A stretch of 64,000 nucleotides of DNA from positions 1 to 64,000 of the forward strand of contig JAIFKV010000081.1 of the NCBI GenBank assembly GCA_020049415.1, in the 5' to 3' direction. A program made the position numbers and the translations under genes. The notes under the pieces were generated by a model that worked only from the letters and a program-made list of their open reading frames with translations, was not told the origin of the DNA and searched no databases. Every line of letters begins with the position of its first letter. Position 1 is the stretch's first letter. Origin of the DNA: Betaproteobacteria bacterium. Its GTDB lineage: Bacteria; Pseudomonadota; Gammaproteobacteria; Burkholderiales; Thiobacillaceae. Below are positions 1 to 8,833 of the stretch, one piece after another.

Positions 1-90
1 TGAAGGGAATGACCATGCTGCGCGACCGGCGCCTTGCACCGCATCCCACCAGCACACCCATCACTGCCCAGGTTATTCATGGACAGTCGC
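1..90. mobile_element. MITE family A, copy cut by window edge
   Basis: The reverse complement of these 90 bases matches 15629-15718 with a single mismatch. The inner end carries the terminal inverted repeat GCGACTGTCCATGAATA (as its complement, ending at 90) followed by an AT-only flank. The other end lies outside the window. No coding capacity is visible, so this is a non-autonomous element. It lies downstream of dapD. Confidence 0.75.
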
Positions 91-108
91 TAAGATACTT
101 TGAGACAG

Positions 109-171
109 GTTGCCGAGAAGACCGGTGGGGAGTTCCCCGTTGTTGAAGAACAACGGTAACTCCCCGGCAAC
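109..171. repeat. long hairpin downstream of dapD
   Basis: Nested inverted repeat: outer arms 109-115 and 165-171 (GTTGCCG / CGGCAAC), inner arms 127-144 and 149-165, which pair almost completely around the four-base loop GAAG. It follows the dapD stop in the direction of transcription but has no T run beyond it, so it could stabilise or end the dapCD mRNA without being a classical intrinsic terminator. Confidence 0.5.
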
Positions 172-215
172 GTAAGTCATGCTCTCGCTGAACAAGCCGA
201 GATCAGTGCTTGTAA

Positions 216-1040
216 TCAGATACCGCGCAGCAATTCATTGATGCCGACTTTGCTCAGGGTTTTGGCATCGACCTGCTTTACGATCACCGCGCAATACAGG
301 CTGTACTTGCCATCGGCGGAAGGCAAGTTGCCGCTGACCACGACCGAGCCGGCGGGAATGCGGCCATAGCTGACTTCACCAGTCTCACGGTTGTAGATGC
401 GGGTCGACTGGCCGATGTAGACGCCCATCGAGATGACGCTGTTGTCTTCCACGATGACGCCTTCGACGACTTCCGAACGCGCACCGATGAAGCAATTGTC
501 GCCAATGATGGTCGGGCCCGCCTGCACCGGCTCCAGCACGCCGCCAATGCCAACACCGCCGGACAGGTGCACGTTCTTGCCAATCTGGGCGCAGGAACCG
601 ACGGTGGCCCAAGTGTCCACCATGGTGCCTTCATCGACATAAGCGCCGATGTTGACGTAGGAGGGCATCAGCACCACGTTTTTGGCAATGTAGGAACCCT
701 TGCGCACCGAGGCCGGCGGCACGACGCGGAAACCGCCTTCGCGGAAATCGCGGCTGTTGAAGTCGGCGAACTTGGACGGTACCTTGTCGTAATAGTTGGT
801 GAAACCACCTTTGATGAAGGCGTTGTCTTCCAGACGGAACGACAGCAAAACAGCTTTCTTGATCCACTGATGGGTGACCCAGTTCTGGCCTTCAGTGCGC
901 TCCGCAACACGTAACTGGCCGCAATCGAGCAGATCTATCACCGCCATGACGGAATCCTTGACCTTGGGCTCGACATTGCGCGGCGTGATATCAGCGCGGC
1001 GTTCAAAGGCTTCTTCGATGATTTGTTGCAGTTCTTGCAT
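216..1040 (-). CDS. dapD: 2,3,4,5-tetrahydropyridine-2,6-dicarboxylate N-succinyltransferase
   Basis: DapD transfers succinyl from succinyl-CoA to tetrahydrodipicolinate in the succinylase branch of lysine and meso-diaminopimelate synthesis (cytoplasm). The 274-aa product equals the usual DapD length. An N-terminal helical region is followed from about residue 105 by hexapeptide repeats of a left-handed beta helix (e.g. [34 protein letters not shown]). The start at 1040 was chosen because AAGGAAATCACC precedes ATG; the frame is open further upstream, but that stretch does not resemble the family. It lies 46 bp downstream of dapC on the same strand, so the two probably form an operon for consecutive pathway steps. 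Confidence 0.96.
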   Translation of the reverse strand: MQELQQIIEEAFERRADITPRNVEPKVKDSVMAVIDLLDCGQLRVAERTEGQNWVTHQWIKKAVLLSFRLEDNAFIKGGFTNYYDKVPSKFADFNSRDFREGGFRVVPPASVRKGSYIAKNVVLMPSYVNIGAYVDEGTMVDTWATVGSCAQIGKNVHLSGGVGIGGVLEPVQAGPTIIGDNCFIGARSEVVEGVIVEDNSVISMGVYIGQSTRIYNRETGEVSYGRIPAGSVVVSGNLPSADGKYSLYCAVIVKQVDAKTLSKVGINELLRGI

Positions 1041-1086
1041 GGTGATTTCCTTTAGGTTGTTTTTGAAACTTGTTGATAGATAACGA

Positions 1087-2286
1087 TTATTTCTTGATGA
1101 GATCCACAATCCGCTGCGCCGCTTCAACGCATTGTTCGAGCCCGTCTACCAGTGCAATCCGGATGAAGCCCTGACCTGGATTGATGCCTTTTGCATCCCG
1201 CGCCAGGTAGGAACCGGGCAGGACGGTGACGTGTTTTTCCTGGTAAAGCTGGCGGGCAAAGGCAGCGTCGCTGTTGGCAACTTCGCCACCGGGCACTTTC
1301 GCCCAAAGGTAAAAGGCGGCATCCGGCTCATCGAATTTGAGCACGTCCTGCAGCATCGGCATTACGGTGGCGAATTTTTCGCGGTACATGCGGCGGTTTT
1401 CATGCACGTGGCCTTCGTCTTTCCAGGCTGCGGCGGAGGCGGCTTGCACCGCCGGGTTCATCGCGCTGCCGTGGTAGGTGCGGTAGAGCAGGAATTGCTT
1501 GATCGCGTCGCTGTCGCCGGCAACAAAGCCGGAGCGCAGGCCTGGCACGTTGGAACGTTTCGACAGGCTGTTGAAGATCACCAGCCGTTCCTGGCCGCGG
1601 CCGAGTTGCTTGGCGGCGGTCAGTGCGCCGAGCGGCGGCTGGCCTTCATTGAAATAGATTTCGGAATAGCACTCGTCGGCGGCGACGATGAACTGATGCC
1701 GGTCGGCTAGTTCAAAAATCTCGCGCCAGTCATCCAGGTCAAGCACTTTGCCGGTGGGGTTGCCGGGCGAACAGACGTAGAACAGTTGCACGGTTTCCCA
1801 CAAATCTTCTGGTATCGCCGCCAGATCCATCTGGTAGCCGGTTTCCGGCAAGGTATTCAGGAAATAAGGCTTGGCGCCGGCGAGCAGCGCAGCGCCTTCA
1901 TATATCTGGTAGAAGGGGTTCGGCGAAAGCACACGTTTGACGTGTTTGGTCGGATCGATAATCGCCTGGGCGAAAGAAAACAGGGCTTCACGGCTGCCGT
2001 TCACCGGCAAAATCTGTGTCATCGGATCCAGGTCAACGTCATAGCGCATCAAGCACCAGTCGGCGATGGCCTCGCGTAGCGCTTCGGAACCCTGGGTCAC
2101 CGGATAATTCGACAGACCGAACAAATTGTCTGTCAGCGCGTCCTTGATGAACTCCGGAGTCGCATGCTTGGGTTCGCCAATCGACAGGTTGATCGCGGAA
2201 AATGCCGGATTCGGCGTCACGCCCGCGAACAATTCGCGCAGTTTCTGGAAGGGATAAGGTTGGAGTTGATTGAGGCGGGGATTCAT
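1087..2286 (-). CDS. dapC: N-succinyldiaminopimelate aminotransferase
   Basis: Fold-type I PLP aminotransferase (399 aa) that makes N-succinyl-LL-diaminopimelate from the keto acid formed after DapD. The PLP lysine is in the motif [15 protein letters not shown], typical of the beta-proteobacterial DapC group. Other family features are [10 protein letters not shown] (around residue 170) and DECYSEIYF. Start ATG at 2286 is preceded by AAGGACTCATCG. The adjacent dapD on the same strand supports the DapC assignment over other class I aminotransferases. A divergent transporter gene begins only 44 bp away. Confidence 0.93.
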   Translation of the reverse strand: MNPRLNQLQPYPFQKLRELFAGVTPNPAFSAINLSIGEPKHATPEFIKDALTDNLFGLSNYPVTQGSEALREAIADWCLMRYDVDLDPMTQILPVNGSREALFSFAQAIIDPTKHVKRVLSPNPFYQIYEGAALLAGAKPYFLNTLPETGYQMDLAAIPEDLWETVQLFYVCSPGNPTGKVLDLDDWREIFELADRHQFIVAADECYSEIYFNEGQPPLGALTAAKQLGRGQERLVIFNSLSKRSNVPGLRSGFVAGDSDAIKQFLLYRTYHGSAMNPAVQAASAAAWKDEGHVHENRRMYREKFATVMPMLQDVLKFDEPDAAFYLWAKVPGGEVANSDAAFARQLYQEKHVTVLPGSYLARDAKGINPGQGFIRIALVDGLEQCVEAAQRIVDLIKK

Positions 2287-2330
2287 CGATGAGTCCTTGC
2301 GCTTCCTGAATTTTTTGAGCCGCGAATTAT

Positions 2331-3218
2331 ATGCTTTCGTCATCAATACTGGCCCCACTCAGCTTGATCATTGCCGCCACAGTCTGGGGTCTGGTCTGGT
2401 ATCCCTATCGTTTACTGGAACAGGCCGGGATTTCCGGCAGTGTGGCTTCGCTGCTGACCTATCTGGTTGGTTTGCCATTGTTGCTGCTGCTGGTCGATCG
2501 ACGCCGCCTGTTCGAGCGATCCGAACGCGGCTTGCTGCTGGCACTGGCGCTCACCGCCGGCTGGACCAATCTGGCCTATGTACTAGCGGTGATTCACGGC
2601 GAGGTGATGCGGGTCTTGCTGTTGTTCTATCTGGCGCCGTTGTGGACGGTGTTTTTCGCGCATTTGCTGCTGGCCGAAAAAGCCGGTCGTATGGCGTACG
2701 CGGTGATTGGTTTGTCGTTCGCCGGCGCCTACGTCATGTTGTCCAAATCCGGTGGCTTGCCGCTGCCCACCAATGCCGCCGAATGGCTCGGGCTGTCGGC
2801 TGGAATCGGATTCGCGTTGACCAATGTGCTGGCCCGCAAAATCAGTTCGGCGCCGATAGCGTTGCGTTCCCTCGCGGTTTTTGCCGGCGTCGTGGTCTTG
2901 TCGACGCTCTATGCGTTGCATGAAGGCAGTTCACCACAGATCGTGTTCACACTCGACGTTCAGGGCTGGTGGCTGATCGTCTGCATTGCACTGGCGCTGC
3001 TGCTCGCCACCTTCACCGCGCAATACGGTCTCGCGCGCACGCCGGCCAACCGGGCCATCGTCATCTTGTTGAGCGAATTGGTGGTCGCCGCCATCGCCAG
3101 CCGATACCTGGCTGATGAAAAGATGGACCTGCAGGAATGGATCGGCGGCACGATGATCGTTGCGGCAACCCTGTTTTCCGGACAACTTGAGCAACAAACG
3201 GAGGAATCCCATGTTTGA
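2331..3218 (+). CDS. EamA/DMT-family membrane transporter
   Basis: A 295-aa protein of about ten hydrophobic segments in two repeated halves, as in drug/metabolite transporters of the EamA family. The first segment holds IIAATVWGLVWYPYRLLE, and the repeat starts near LGLSAGIGFALTNVLARK. Such proteins export small metabolites; the substrate cannot be read from sequence. No clear Shine-Dalgarno site is seen before ATG 2331. The gene overlaps the start of the following VOC gene by 8 bp, suggesting translational coupling. It is divergent from dapC with a 44-bp gap, so promoters must overlap coding ends. Confidence 0.85.
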   Translation: MLSSSILAPLSLIIAATVWGLVWYPYRLLEQAGISGSVASLLTYLVGLPLLLLLVDRRRLFERSERGLLLALALTAGWTNLAYVLAVIHGEVMRVLLLFYLAPLWTVFFAHLLLAEKAGRMAYAVIGLSFAGAYVMLSKSGGLPLPTNAAEWLGLSAGIGFALTNVLARKISSAPIALRSLAVFAGVVVLSTLYALHEGSSPQIVFTLDVQGWWLIVCIALALLLATFTAQYGLARTPANRAIVILLSELVVAAIASRYLADEKMDLQEWIGGTMIVAATLFSGQLEQQTEESHV

Positions 3219-3699
3219 AATCGTCAACCTGCTGCACGCCTCGCTAATGGTCGCCGACCTGGCGCAGTCACGCCGGTTTTATGAAGATGTTCTCGGCCTG
3301 AAGCCCAGTCCGGCTCGACCGGAAATGTCATTTTCCGGCATCTGGTACGACATCGGTTCAGCGCAGATTCACCTGATTTGCCTGCCGAACCCGGATCCAG
3401 TCAGCCAACGACCAGCGCATGGCGGACGCGACCGGCATACCGCGCTGGGCGTCAACAATTTCGACGCACTGATATCACGCCTGGATGCCGCCGGCTTGAC
3501 CTACAGCCGCCTTGGAATTGGTGGCGGTGGAATAGCAGGGCTGAGGCTTTCTTCGTTTGTTGAGCTTATCAATGGCGTTCATCGTGTTGAAGTTTCTTTC
3601 GATGTTTTGTGGAATGACAGAAATTATTCCTACTCCTGTTCCCTTTCATTGAGTCCTGCTCGCCGCGCTGGAAGAAGCGCGTACTTCAGCCGGCCATAG
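3211..3699 (+). CDS. VOC/glyoxalase-fold protein with aberrant C-terminus
   Basis: Starts with GGAGGAATCCC before ATG 3211 and reads as a vicinal-oxygen-chelate protein for about 100 residues: HASLMVADLAQSRRFYEDVLG (first strand-helix), a metal-site region DIGSAQIHLI, then RHTALGVNNFDALISRLDAAG. VOC proteins normally end with a strand rich in F and D/E holding the last metal ligand. Here, from about position 3520, the reading frame runs into AT-richer sequence (GIGGGGIAGLRLSSFVEL...) unlike the family. I infer that the 3' end was replaced or truncated, so the protein may not be functional. A small hairpin (3690-3703) overlaps the stop. It overlaps the upstream transporter by 8 bp. Confidence 0.6.
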   Translation: MFEIVNLLHASLMVADLAQSRRFYEDVLGLKPSPARPEMSFSGIWYDIGSAQIHLICLPNPDPVSQRPAHGGRDRHTALGVNNFDALISRLDAAGLTYSRLGIGGGGIAGLRLSSFVELINGVHRVEVSFDVLWNDRNYSYSCSLSLSPARRAGRSAYFSRP

Positions 3700-3792
3700 C
3701 CGGTTAATAAACAAACAAATAATTCTTGCCGAGGTGCGGCGGGTTATTCTGCGACGTGCCCAATTCGGTACGCTTGTATAAGGATGTCGCTG

Positions 3793-4536
3793 ATGGCGAA
3801 GGATTACCCCTACGGAAAGCTTGACCTGGGCGATGCGCACAATATCGCTGGCGGCTCAAATTCATTGCTGATGGCTTTGCAGGAACATGCCGAAGGCGGC
3901 ATGCAGGCAGACCCGGAAGTCGCAAAATTCGTCAGCAAAGGCGTTGATCTCGGCGATTCACTGCTCGATATGGCGCGACTGCTGGTCTCGCGCGGGGTCT
4001 TCTCGATGGAGCGCCATCTCAGCGAAATCCTGATATATAGCGCTGCGATCGCCGACGGTTGCGAGGTGTGCGCACTGACTCATATCGATGGCGCGATTCG
4101 CGCCAAAGCGCCGGAAGCGGTGATTGATACGGTGCAGGCGATTGCGCTGTACGTGCGCGCCCAAGCAGACGACGACACTTATTTGCTGTTCGACGCCTAC
4201 ACCAAGCATTGGCAACGCTTCGAGGAATGGCCGCATCTGACCGGCGGCCGTGTTTCCAACCTGAAGTTCTACAACCTGATCGCTTTGCTGATGAGTCTGG
4301 TCGTGCGCAAGCAGCGTCTGGTGCGCCTGCATACCTACGAATTGCTGACCAAAAGCGAAGTTACACCGGAAGAAATCCTGGAAGTCATCGGTATCGCCCA
4401 AGTCATGGGCGGCTTCCCGGCGCGTTGGGAAGCGGTGCATATCCGAGATGTGGCGTTCGAACTGCGTGAATGCGGCCTGCTGCCGGCGGCCTTCGTCGCG
4501 GTGCTCGACAGGATTCCTGCTCCGCCCAAGGGCTGA
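3793..4536 (+). CDS. AhpD-like / carboxymuconolactone-decarboxylase-family protein
   Basis: 247 aa, mostly helical. The segment HLSEILIYSAAIADGCEVCALTH holds the CxxC...H arrangement of AhpD-type alkylhydroperoxidase proteins, where the two cysteines cycle between thiol and disulfide. The second half (KFYNLIALLMSLVVRKQRL) looks like a degenerate repeat of the same fold. ATG 3793 is preferred to ATG 3784 because AAGGA at 3780-3784 is then correctly spaced. The substrate is unknown. It stands alone, convergent with the sensor gene that ends at 4884. Confidence 0.72.
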   Translation: MAKDYPYGKLDLGDAHNIAGGSNSLLMALQEHAEGGMQADPEVAKFVSKGVDLGDSLLDMARLLVSRGVFSMERHLSEILIYSAAIADGCEVCALTHIDGAIRAKAPEAVIDTVQAIALYVRAQADDDTYLLFDAYTKHWQRFEEWPHLTGGRVSNLKFYNLIALLMSLVVRKQRLVRLHTYELLTKSEVTPEEILEVIGIAQVMGGFPARWEAVHIRDVAFELRECGLLPAAFVAVLDRIPAPPKG

Positions 4537-4883
4537 GCGCGACACAAACAAAAACCGGCTCTGGCCTTTATCCTGGAATCCTCAGTTGAGATTGAATGTC
4601 GTGAAATTTCAATCGGTTGCGCAATCAAATCGCGCTGTCTACATGTCCAAGCTGGCTGGATTGCATATAAACCATGGTAGATCGGTTCCAGCAACACCGG
4701 CCCCTGCTGCGCCAGTTGCGGTTATCGTTGAAAAGCGATCCGCTCCAACCCGGTTCGAGCAAAACTACCTCTCGCCATGAACCACCGTCATTTCGGCATG
4801 AGATCGGCTGCAAGCCAGTCGATTTGCAAACGCCTCGCCAATAGAAATCAGATGACGAACTGGATTGCCCAGTGTATCGCCGG
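4537..4883. other. convergent intergenic region with one dispersed repeat
   Basis: 347 bases between the AhpD-like gene and the sensor gene. The only recognisable structure is the 55-bp dispersed repeat at 4567-4621. Small open frames here have no ribosome site or family-like sequence. Confidence 0.5.
4567..4621 (+). repeat. 55-bp dispersed repeat, copy 1
   Basis: Matches the complement of 22396-22450 in 52 of 55 positions. Inside, GATTGAA and TTCAATC form a small inverted repeat, so the unit can fold as a REP-like hairpin. Both copies are intergenic and in opposite orientation. Confidence 0.75.
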
Positions 4884-7800
4884 CTATTCGATCAAGTTGC
4901 GTTGGCAAACCAGCAAACGTTCGCTCAAGTTCTGTACTTCCTTCAATCTGGCAAGCGCTGCGGGTAGATCTTCCAGGTTCTGCAGCAATACGTTGGCCTG
5001 CTCATGCACTTGGTCATGCAGCGCCTCGACCTCTTGCAGATATTCTCGCCGCGACTCGGGAATGTTCTGGCGAACATTCTCCAACCATGCGCCAAAGCGG
5101 CATTTGCGGTGATCCAGTGGCGGCGGCGAGGTTCGTTCGCCGGCCAGGAAGTTGGCAATTTCCTTGAGCCAGGCGCGGTGCTGGATGCCGGCATGCAAGG
5201 CCGGCAAATCGGACGGTGCAAGTTGCCGCATGCTGTTCCAAGTGGCGGGGGGCCGCCATTGCGCAACCCAGGCCGGAATCTCGCCCGCTGGCATCGGGCG
5301 GGCAATGCCGTAGCCTTGCGCCAGATTGCAGCCAAGTTGCAACAAAATTTCGCCGTGCAGTTCGGTTTCCACGCCTTCGGCGATCACCTGCCGCTGAAAC
5401 GCCGCTGCCAGACCCTGTACGCCTTGCAGGATGGAGAGATCCTCCGGGTGGAAGAGCATGTCGCGGACAAAGCTTTGATCGATCTTCAATAGCTCAACCG
5501 GCAGATGCTTGAGATAGGTCAGCGAGGAATAGCCGGTGCCAAAATCGTCCAGCGCGAAGCTCACCCCCATCTCGGCGCAGGCGGTGATGACTTGCGAGAC
5601 ATGGTGAATGTCTTCCAATGCGCTGGTTTCCAGCACTTCAAGCTGAAAATTCCCGGTTTTTACCGACGAATGCGCGGCGAGCAGCTTCTGCAGACGAGTG
5701 ACAAAATCGGCCTGCTGCAGGTGCAGGGCGGAGATATTGACGCTGACCGGCAGTTCCAGCCCAAGTCGCTGCCAGGTTTCGATCTGCGTCAGTGCGGTAT
5801 CGACCACCCATTCGCCCAGTTCGATTTCGATAACATGCTTTTCGATGATCGGCAGGAATGCCGCCGGCATCAGCAAGCCACGCTCGGGATGTTGCCAGCG
5901 GATCAGCGCTTCGGCGCCGATCACCTCGCCGCTGCGCATGTTGACCTTCGGCTGGTAGTGCAACAGAAACTCTTTCTCGCCGAGTCCGCGCCGGATGTCT
6001 TCCAGGCTTTCGTGGTGGCAGCGCACATCCCGATCGAGATCAGCATCGAACAGGTAATAACGACTCTTGCCGGACAGCTTGGCTTGATACATGGCTTGAT
6101 CGGCCTGGCGCAACAACTGATCGGCTTCGATCGCCTCTGCTTGCGGATAGAACGTGATGCCGATGCTGCAGGAAACCTTCAACACGCGATCATCGTAGTG
6201 CAACGGTGTTGCACAGACCTCCAGCAGGCGCTGGATCTTCGGCAGGCAGTCGTTGAACAGGTGGAGTTCATCCAGCACGGCCACGAATTCATCGCCGCCC
6301 ATGCGGGCGATGGTGTCGCTTTCGCGCAACGCAGCGCGCATCCGCTCGGCGATCGCCATCAGCAATTCATCGCCGGCCTTGTGGCCATGATGGTCGTTGA
6401 CCTCCTTGAATCCGTCTAGATCGATCAGGGCGACAGCCAGCTTGAGTCCGCGCCGCCTCGCCTGGGCCATGGCGAAATGCAGCCGGTCGGCCAGCAATAC
6501 CCGGTTGGGCAAACCGGTCAACGCGTCGAAGTGCGCGATGTGTTCGAGCTGCATCTGGTGCGCCTTCTGCGCGGTGATGTCGAGGAACAGGCCGACGTAA
6601 TGCAGTGTTCGGCATTCCCGGTCACGCACGGCGCTGACGGTCAGGTGTTCGGGATAAATCTCGCCATTCTTGCGTCGGTTCCATATTTCGCCGGACCAAT
6701 GACCGCTTACCGCCAACGAGCGCCAGAGATCGGCGTAGAACTGCGGCGGCTGTCGTCCCGACTTCAGTATGCTGGCCTTGCTGCCGATGGCTTCATTGGA
6801 CGCATAGCCGGTAATGTCGGAGAACGCCTGGTTGACATCGACGATGATGCCGTCGGCATTGGTGATCATGATGCCCTCGCTGGCGCTGGTGAACACGTTC
6901 GCCGCCAATTGCAGCTTTTCCACCGCCTGCTTGCGCTCGGCGATGTCGTAACAGTGGCCGATGAAGCCGATGAAGTTTCCCGTGCTGCCATAACGTGGAC
7001 GACCCTGTTCCAGAATCCAGCGATAGTTGCCGTTGGCGTCCCGAAGCCGATATTCGATGTCAAACGGTTCATGCCGTTTGATGGCTTCGGCATGGGCGCT
7101 CCAGTAACGCTCGATGTCCTCGCTGAAAATGCCCTCCGCCCAACCATCGTCAATTTCCTGTTCCAGGCGGCGGCCGGTAAAGCGCAACCAGGTCTGATTG
7201 AAGAAGTCACGCCGATCGTCGATGCCGGATGTCCAGATCAGTGCTGAACCGCTATTCGCCAGCGTCCGGAAATGTTGTTCGCTTTCGCGCAAGGCCAGTT
7301 CTGCCTGCTGATGTTCGCGTCCGAGTCGTTGCAGTGCCGTATTGCGACTGGATAAACGCCATAGCTGCAATATCAGGACACCGGAAACCAGACCAATCAG
7401 GCTGATCCAGATGGCCTGCCAGCGAAACCACACCTCGCTCACCGTGAAAGGTGGCGCTTGATCAAACGGCGGCATGCGCAAGGCCCGCGCCAGATTTTCC
7501 ACCGGCAGGTAATCGCCCGGCGGTGCGAAACCGCCTATACCCGCCGCGCGCGCGGCCGGGTGGTATTCATCCAGCGCCATCAGGCTGCTGGCGATCTTGC
7601 GGACATTGCGACTGCCAACCTGTGGCAACGCGACAAACGCCCACTCCGGATAAAGCCGGGTCGAATGCGCATAGGGAAAGCCCGGTGTCCGCTGGGAATT
7701 GACGACCCGCAATTGGGTGGGATCGAGTTTTCCCTCGCGGGTCAGCTCTTCGATGATGCCGGTTCGGATGAAACCGAACTCCGTTTTACCCGCCAGCACT

Positions 7801-8357
7801 GTGGTCACCACCGCGTCGTGGTTGCCTGTCACCACAAGTTTGACCTGATGCGGCAAATGCACCCCGGCCTGCAGCAGTTCATAAGCCTGGGTCTGGTAGC
7901 CCCCCAGATACTTATTGCCCGGCACGGCGATGCTGCTGCCTTTCAAGTCGGCCAGCCTGGCTAACTCGCCGCCATTGGCGCGCGTAATGATCACACCGCC
8001 CAGGCTGCTGACCGCCTGGCCACTTTCCATGCTGACCAGCGTCGCCAGCGCACCCGTGAGGTTGTAGCGGCTGCGCAGCAGGATGTAATGACTCGGGTTG
8101 GTAAACACCAGATCGAGTTGGTTGCGTTGCAGCGCGAGTTCGATTTCATTCTGATCGAGCACGCGCAACTCAACACGCGTATCACCCAGTTGCGCGCCGA
8201 GATAGTCGGCCAACGGCTGATAGCGCTTTTGCAGTATTTCCTTTGGCCGATAGGCGAACACGCCCAGGATCAGACTATCGGCTGCCTGCGCGGTTGCTGC
8301 CGGCAAGGTTGCCGCCAGCAATGCAATCCACAGCAAGAACGCCTTGAAATGCTGCAC
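4884..8357 (-). CDS. PhnD-like binding domain fused to PAS-PAS-GGDEF-EAL-CZB
   Basis: 1157-aa single-pass sensor. Order by rough residue: signal peptide 1-25, a PhnD-type (phosphate/phosphonate-like) periplasmic binding domain 28-300 (e.g. LVFTNPSHYILL, AVPGNKYLGGYQTQ), membrane helix near 315-335, PAS near 350-470 and 480-595, GGDEF with intact MGGDEF and an inhibitory-site RESD five residues before it, EAL with EALIRWQHP, DDFGTGYSS and AEGVE, and a C-terminal CZB domain (QHRAW, HRKCRFGAWLE, HDQVHEQ). GGDEF makes and EAL hydrolyses cyclic-di-GMP; both look catalytically complete. CZB binds zinc in known examples. GTG 8357 was chosen because it opens a clean signal peptide and follows GGGGGT; the frame is open 14 codons upstream to a TTG. 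Which ligand is bound is unknown. Confidence 0.88.
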   Translation of the reverse strand: MQHFKAFLLWIALLAATLPAATAQAADSLILGVFAYRPKEILQKRYQPLADYLGAQLGDTRVELRVLDQNEIELALQRNQLDLVFTNPSHYILLRSRYNLTGALATLVSMESGQAVSSLGGVIITRANGGELARLADLKGSSIAVPGNKYLGGYQTQAYELLQAGVHLPHQVKLVVTGNHDAVVTTVLAGKTEFGFIRTGIIEELTREGKLDPTQLRVVNSQRTPGFPYAHSTRLYPEWAFVALPQVGSRNVRKIASSLMALDEYHPAARAAGIGGFAPPGDYLPVENLARALRMPPFDQAPPFTVSEVWFRWQAIWISLIGLVSGVLILQLWRLSSRNTALQRLGREHQQAELALRESEQHFRTLANSGSALIWTSGIDDRRDFFNQTWLRFTGRRLEQEIDDGWAEGIFSEDIERYWSAHAEAIKRHEPFDIEYRLRDANGNYRWILEQGRPRYGSTGNFIGFIGHCYDIAERKQAVEKLQLAANVFTSASEGIMITNADGIIVDVNQAFSDITGYASNEAIGSKASILKSGRQPPQFYADLWRSLAVSGHWSGEIWNRRKNGEIYPEHLTVSAVRDRECRTLHYVGLFLDITAQKAHQMQLEHIAHFDALTGLPNRVLLADRLHFAMAQARRRGLKLAVALIDLDGFKEVNDHHGHKAGDELLMAIAERMRAALRESDTIARMGGDEFVAVLDELHLFNDCLPKIQRLLEVCATPLHYDDRVLKVSCSIGITFYPQAEAIEADQLLRQADQAMYQAKLSGKSRYYLFDADLDRDVRCHHESLEDIRRGLGEKEFLLHYQPKVNMRSGEVIGAEALIRWQHPERGLLMPAAFLPIIEKHVIEIELGEWVVDTALTQIETWQRLGLELPVSVNISALHLQQADFVTRLQKLLAAHSSVKTGNFQLEVLETSALEDIHHVSQVITACAEMGVSFALDDFGTGYSSLTYLKHLPVELLKIDQSFVRDMLFHPEDLSILQGVQGLAAAFQRQVIAEGVETELHGEILLQLGCNLAQGYGIARPMPAGEIPAWVAQWRPPATWNSMRQLAPSDLPALHAGIQHRAWLKEIANFLAGERTSPPPLDHRKCRFGAWLENVRQNIPESRREYLQEVEALHDQVHEQANVLLQNLEDLPAALARLKEVQNLSERLLVCQRNLIE

Positions 8358-8833
8358 CCGAACACCCCCGCAAGCGTATCCACACAATGAGTCAAACAAT
8401 TCCGCCGCCAGCGCCGCTGGAATGTATCAATGACTTCGCGACGAAGATCTGCAAGGTTAACGGTTAATGCATGCTGCGGGGCAAGCCGATGGTTGTTCGT
8501 GATGACTATCCATGCTTTCTCTTGATCTGAATCAAAAAAATATGCTCAGGAATTCGTGGGCTAAAGCGGAGCACTCGACGCGAGTAGCAATCGAAGTACG
8601 CCAGCAAAGAGGCGAGGCCATCTGCGATTAAAAGGGGTTTGCAATCTTCTTTGCCCGGAAAATCTGGCCTGGAAACCGATAAATCAGGCAATGAAATGCA
8701 GGATGCCCACAAAGTTCTGAGGGGAATTGATATTCTACGCAGCCATTTGCGGTTGACCTTGAGGCAGTGTGATCAATCCATAATCCTGGCTTCCTGGGCA
8801 CGCAAAGCAAGTACCTTGATTGAGGAGTGGCCG
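8358..8833. promoter_or_regulatory. divergent control region of the cyclic-di-GMP locus
   Basis: 476 bases between two divergent sensor transcription units, without a convincing gene of its own. It contains the FNR-type site at 8522-8535. I could not fix -10/-35 elements with confidence on either strand. Confidence 0.55.
8522..8535. promoter_or_regulatory. FNR/Anr/Dnr-type operator
   Basis: TTGATCTGAATCAA is a perfect match to the FNR-family consensus TTGAT-N4-ATCAA. It lies 164 bases from the minus-strand sensor start and 298 bases from the plus-strand start, inside a divergent intergenic region. This suggests control by oxygen or nitric oxide through an FNR-family regulator; which arm is controlled cannot be told. 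Confidence 0.6.

Noticed and set aside
433-914. Plus-strand open frames opposite dapD
   Set aside because: Shadows of the dapD reading frame; no ribosome site and no family-like sequence.
4750-4765. GGTTCGAGCAAAACTACC as a tRNA T-arm
   Set aside because: No matching acceptor, D or anticodon arms around it.
5505-7247. Long plus-strand open frames opposite the PhnD-PAS-GGDEF-EAL-CZB gene
   Set aside because: High-GC shadow frames; the minus-strand protein has complete domains across the same bases.
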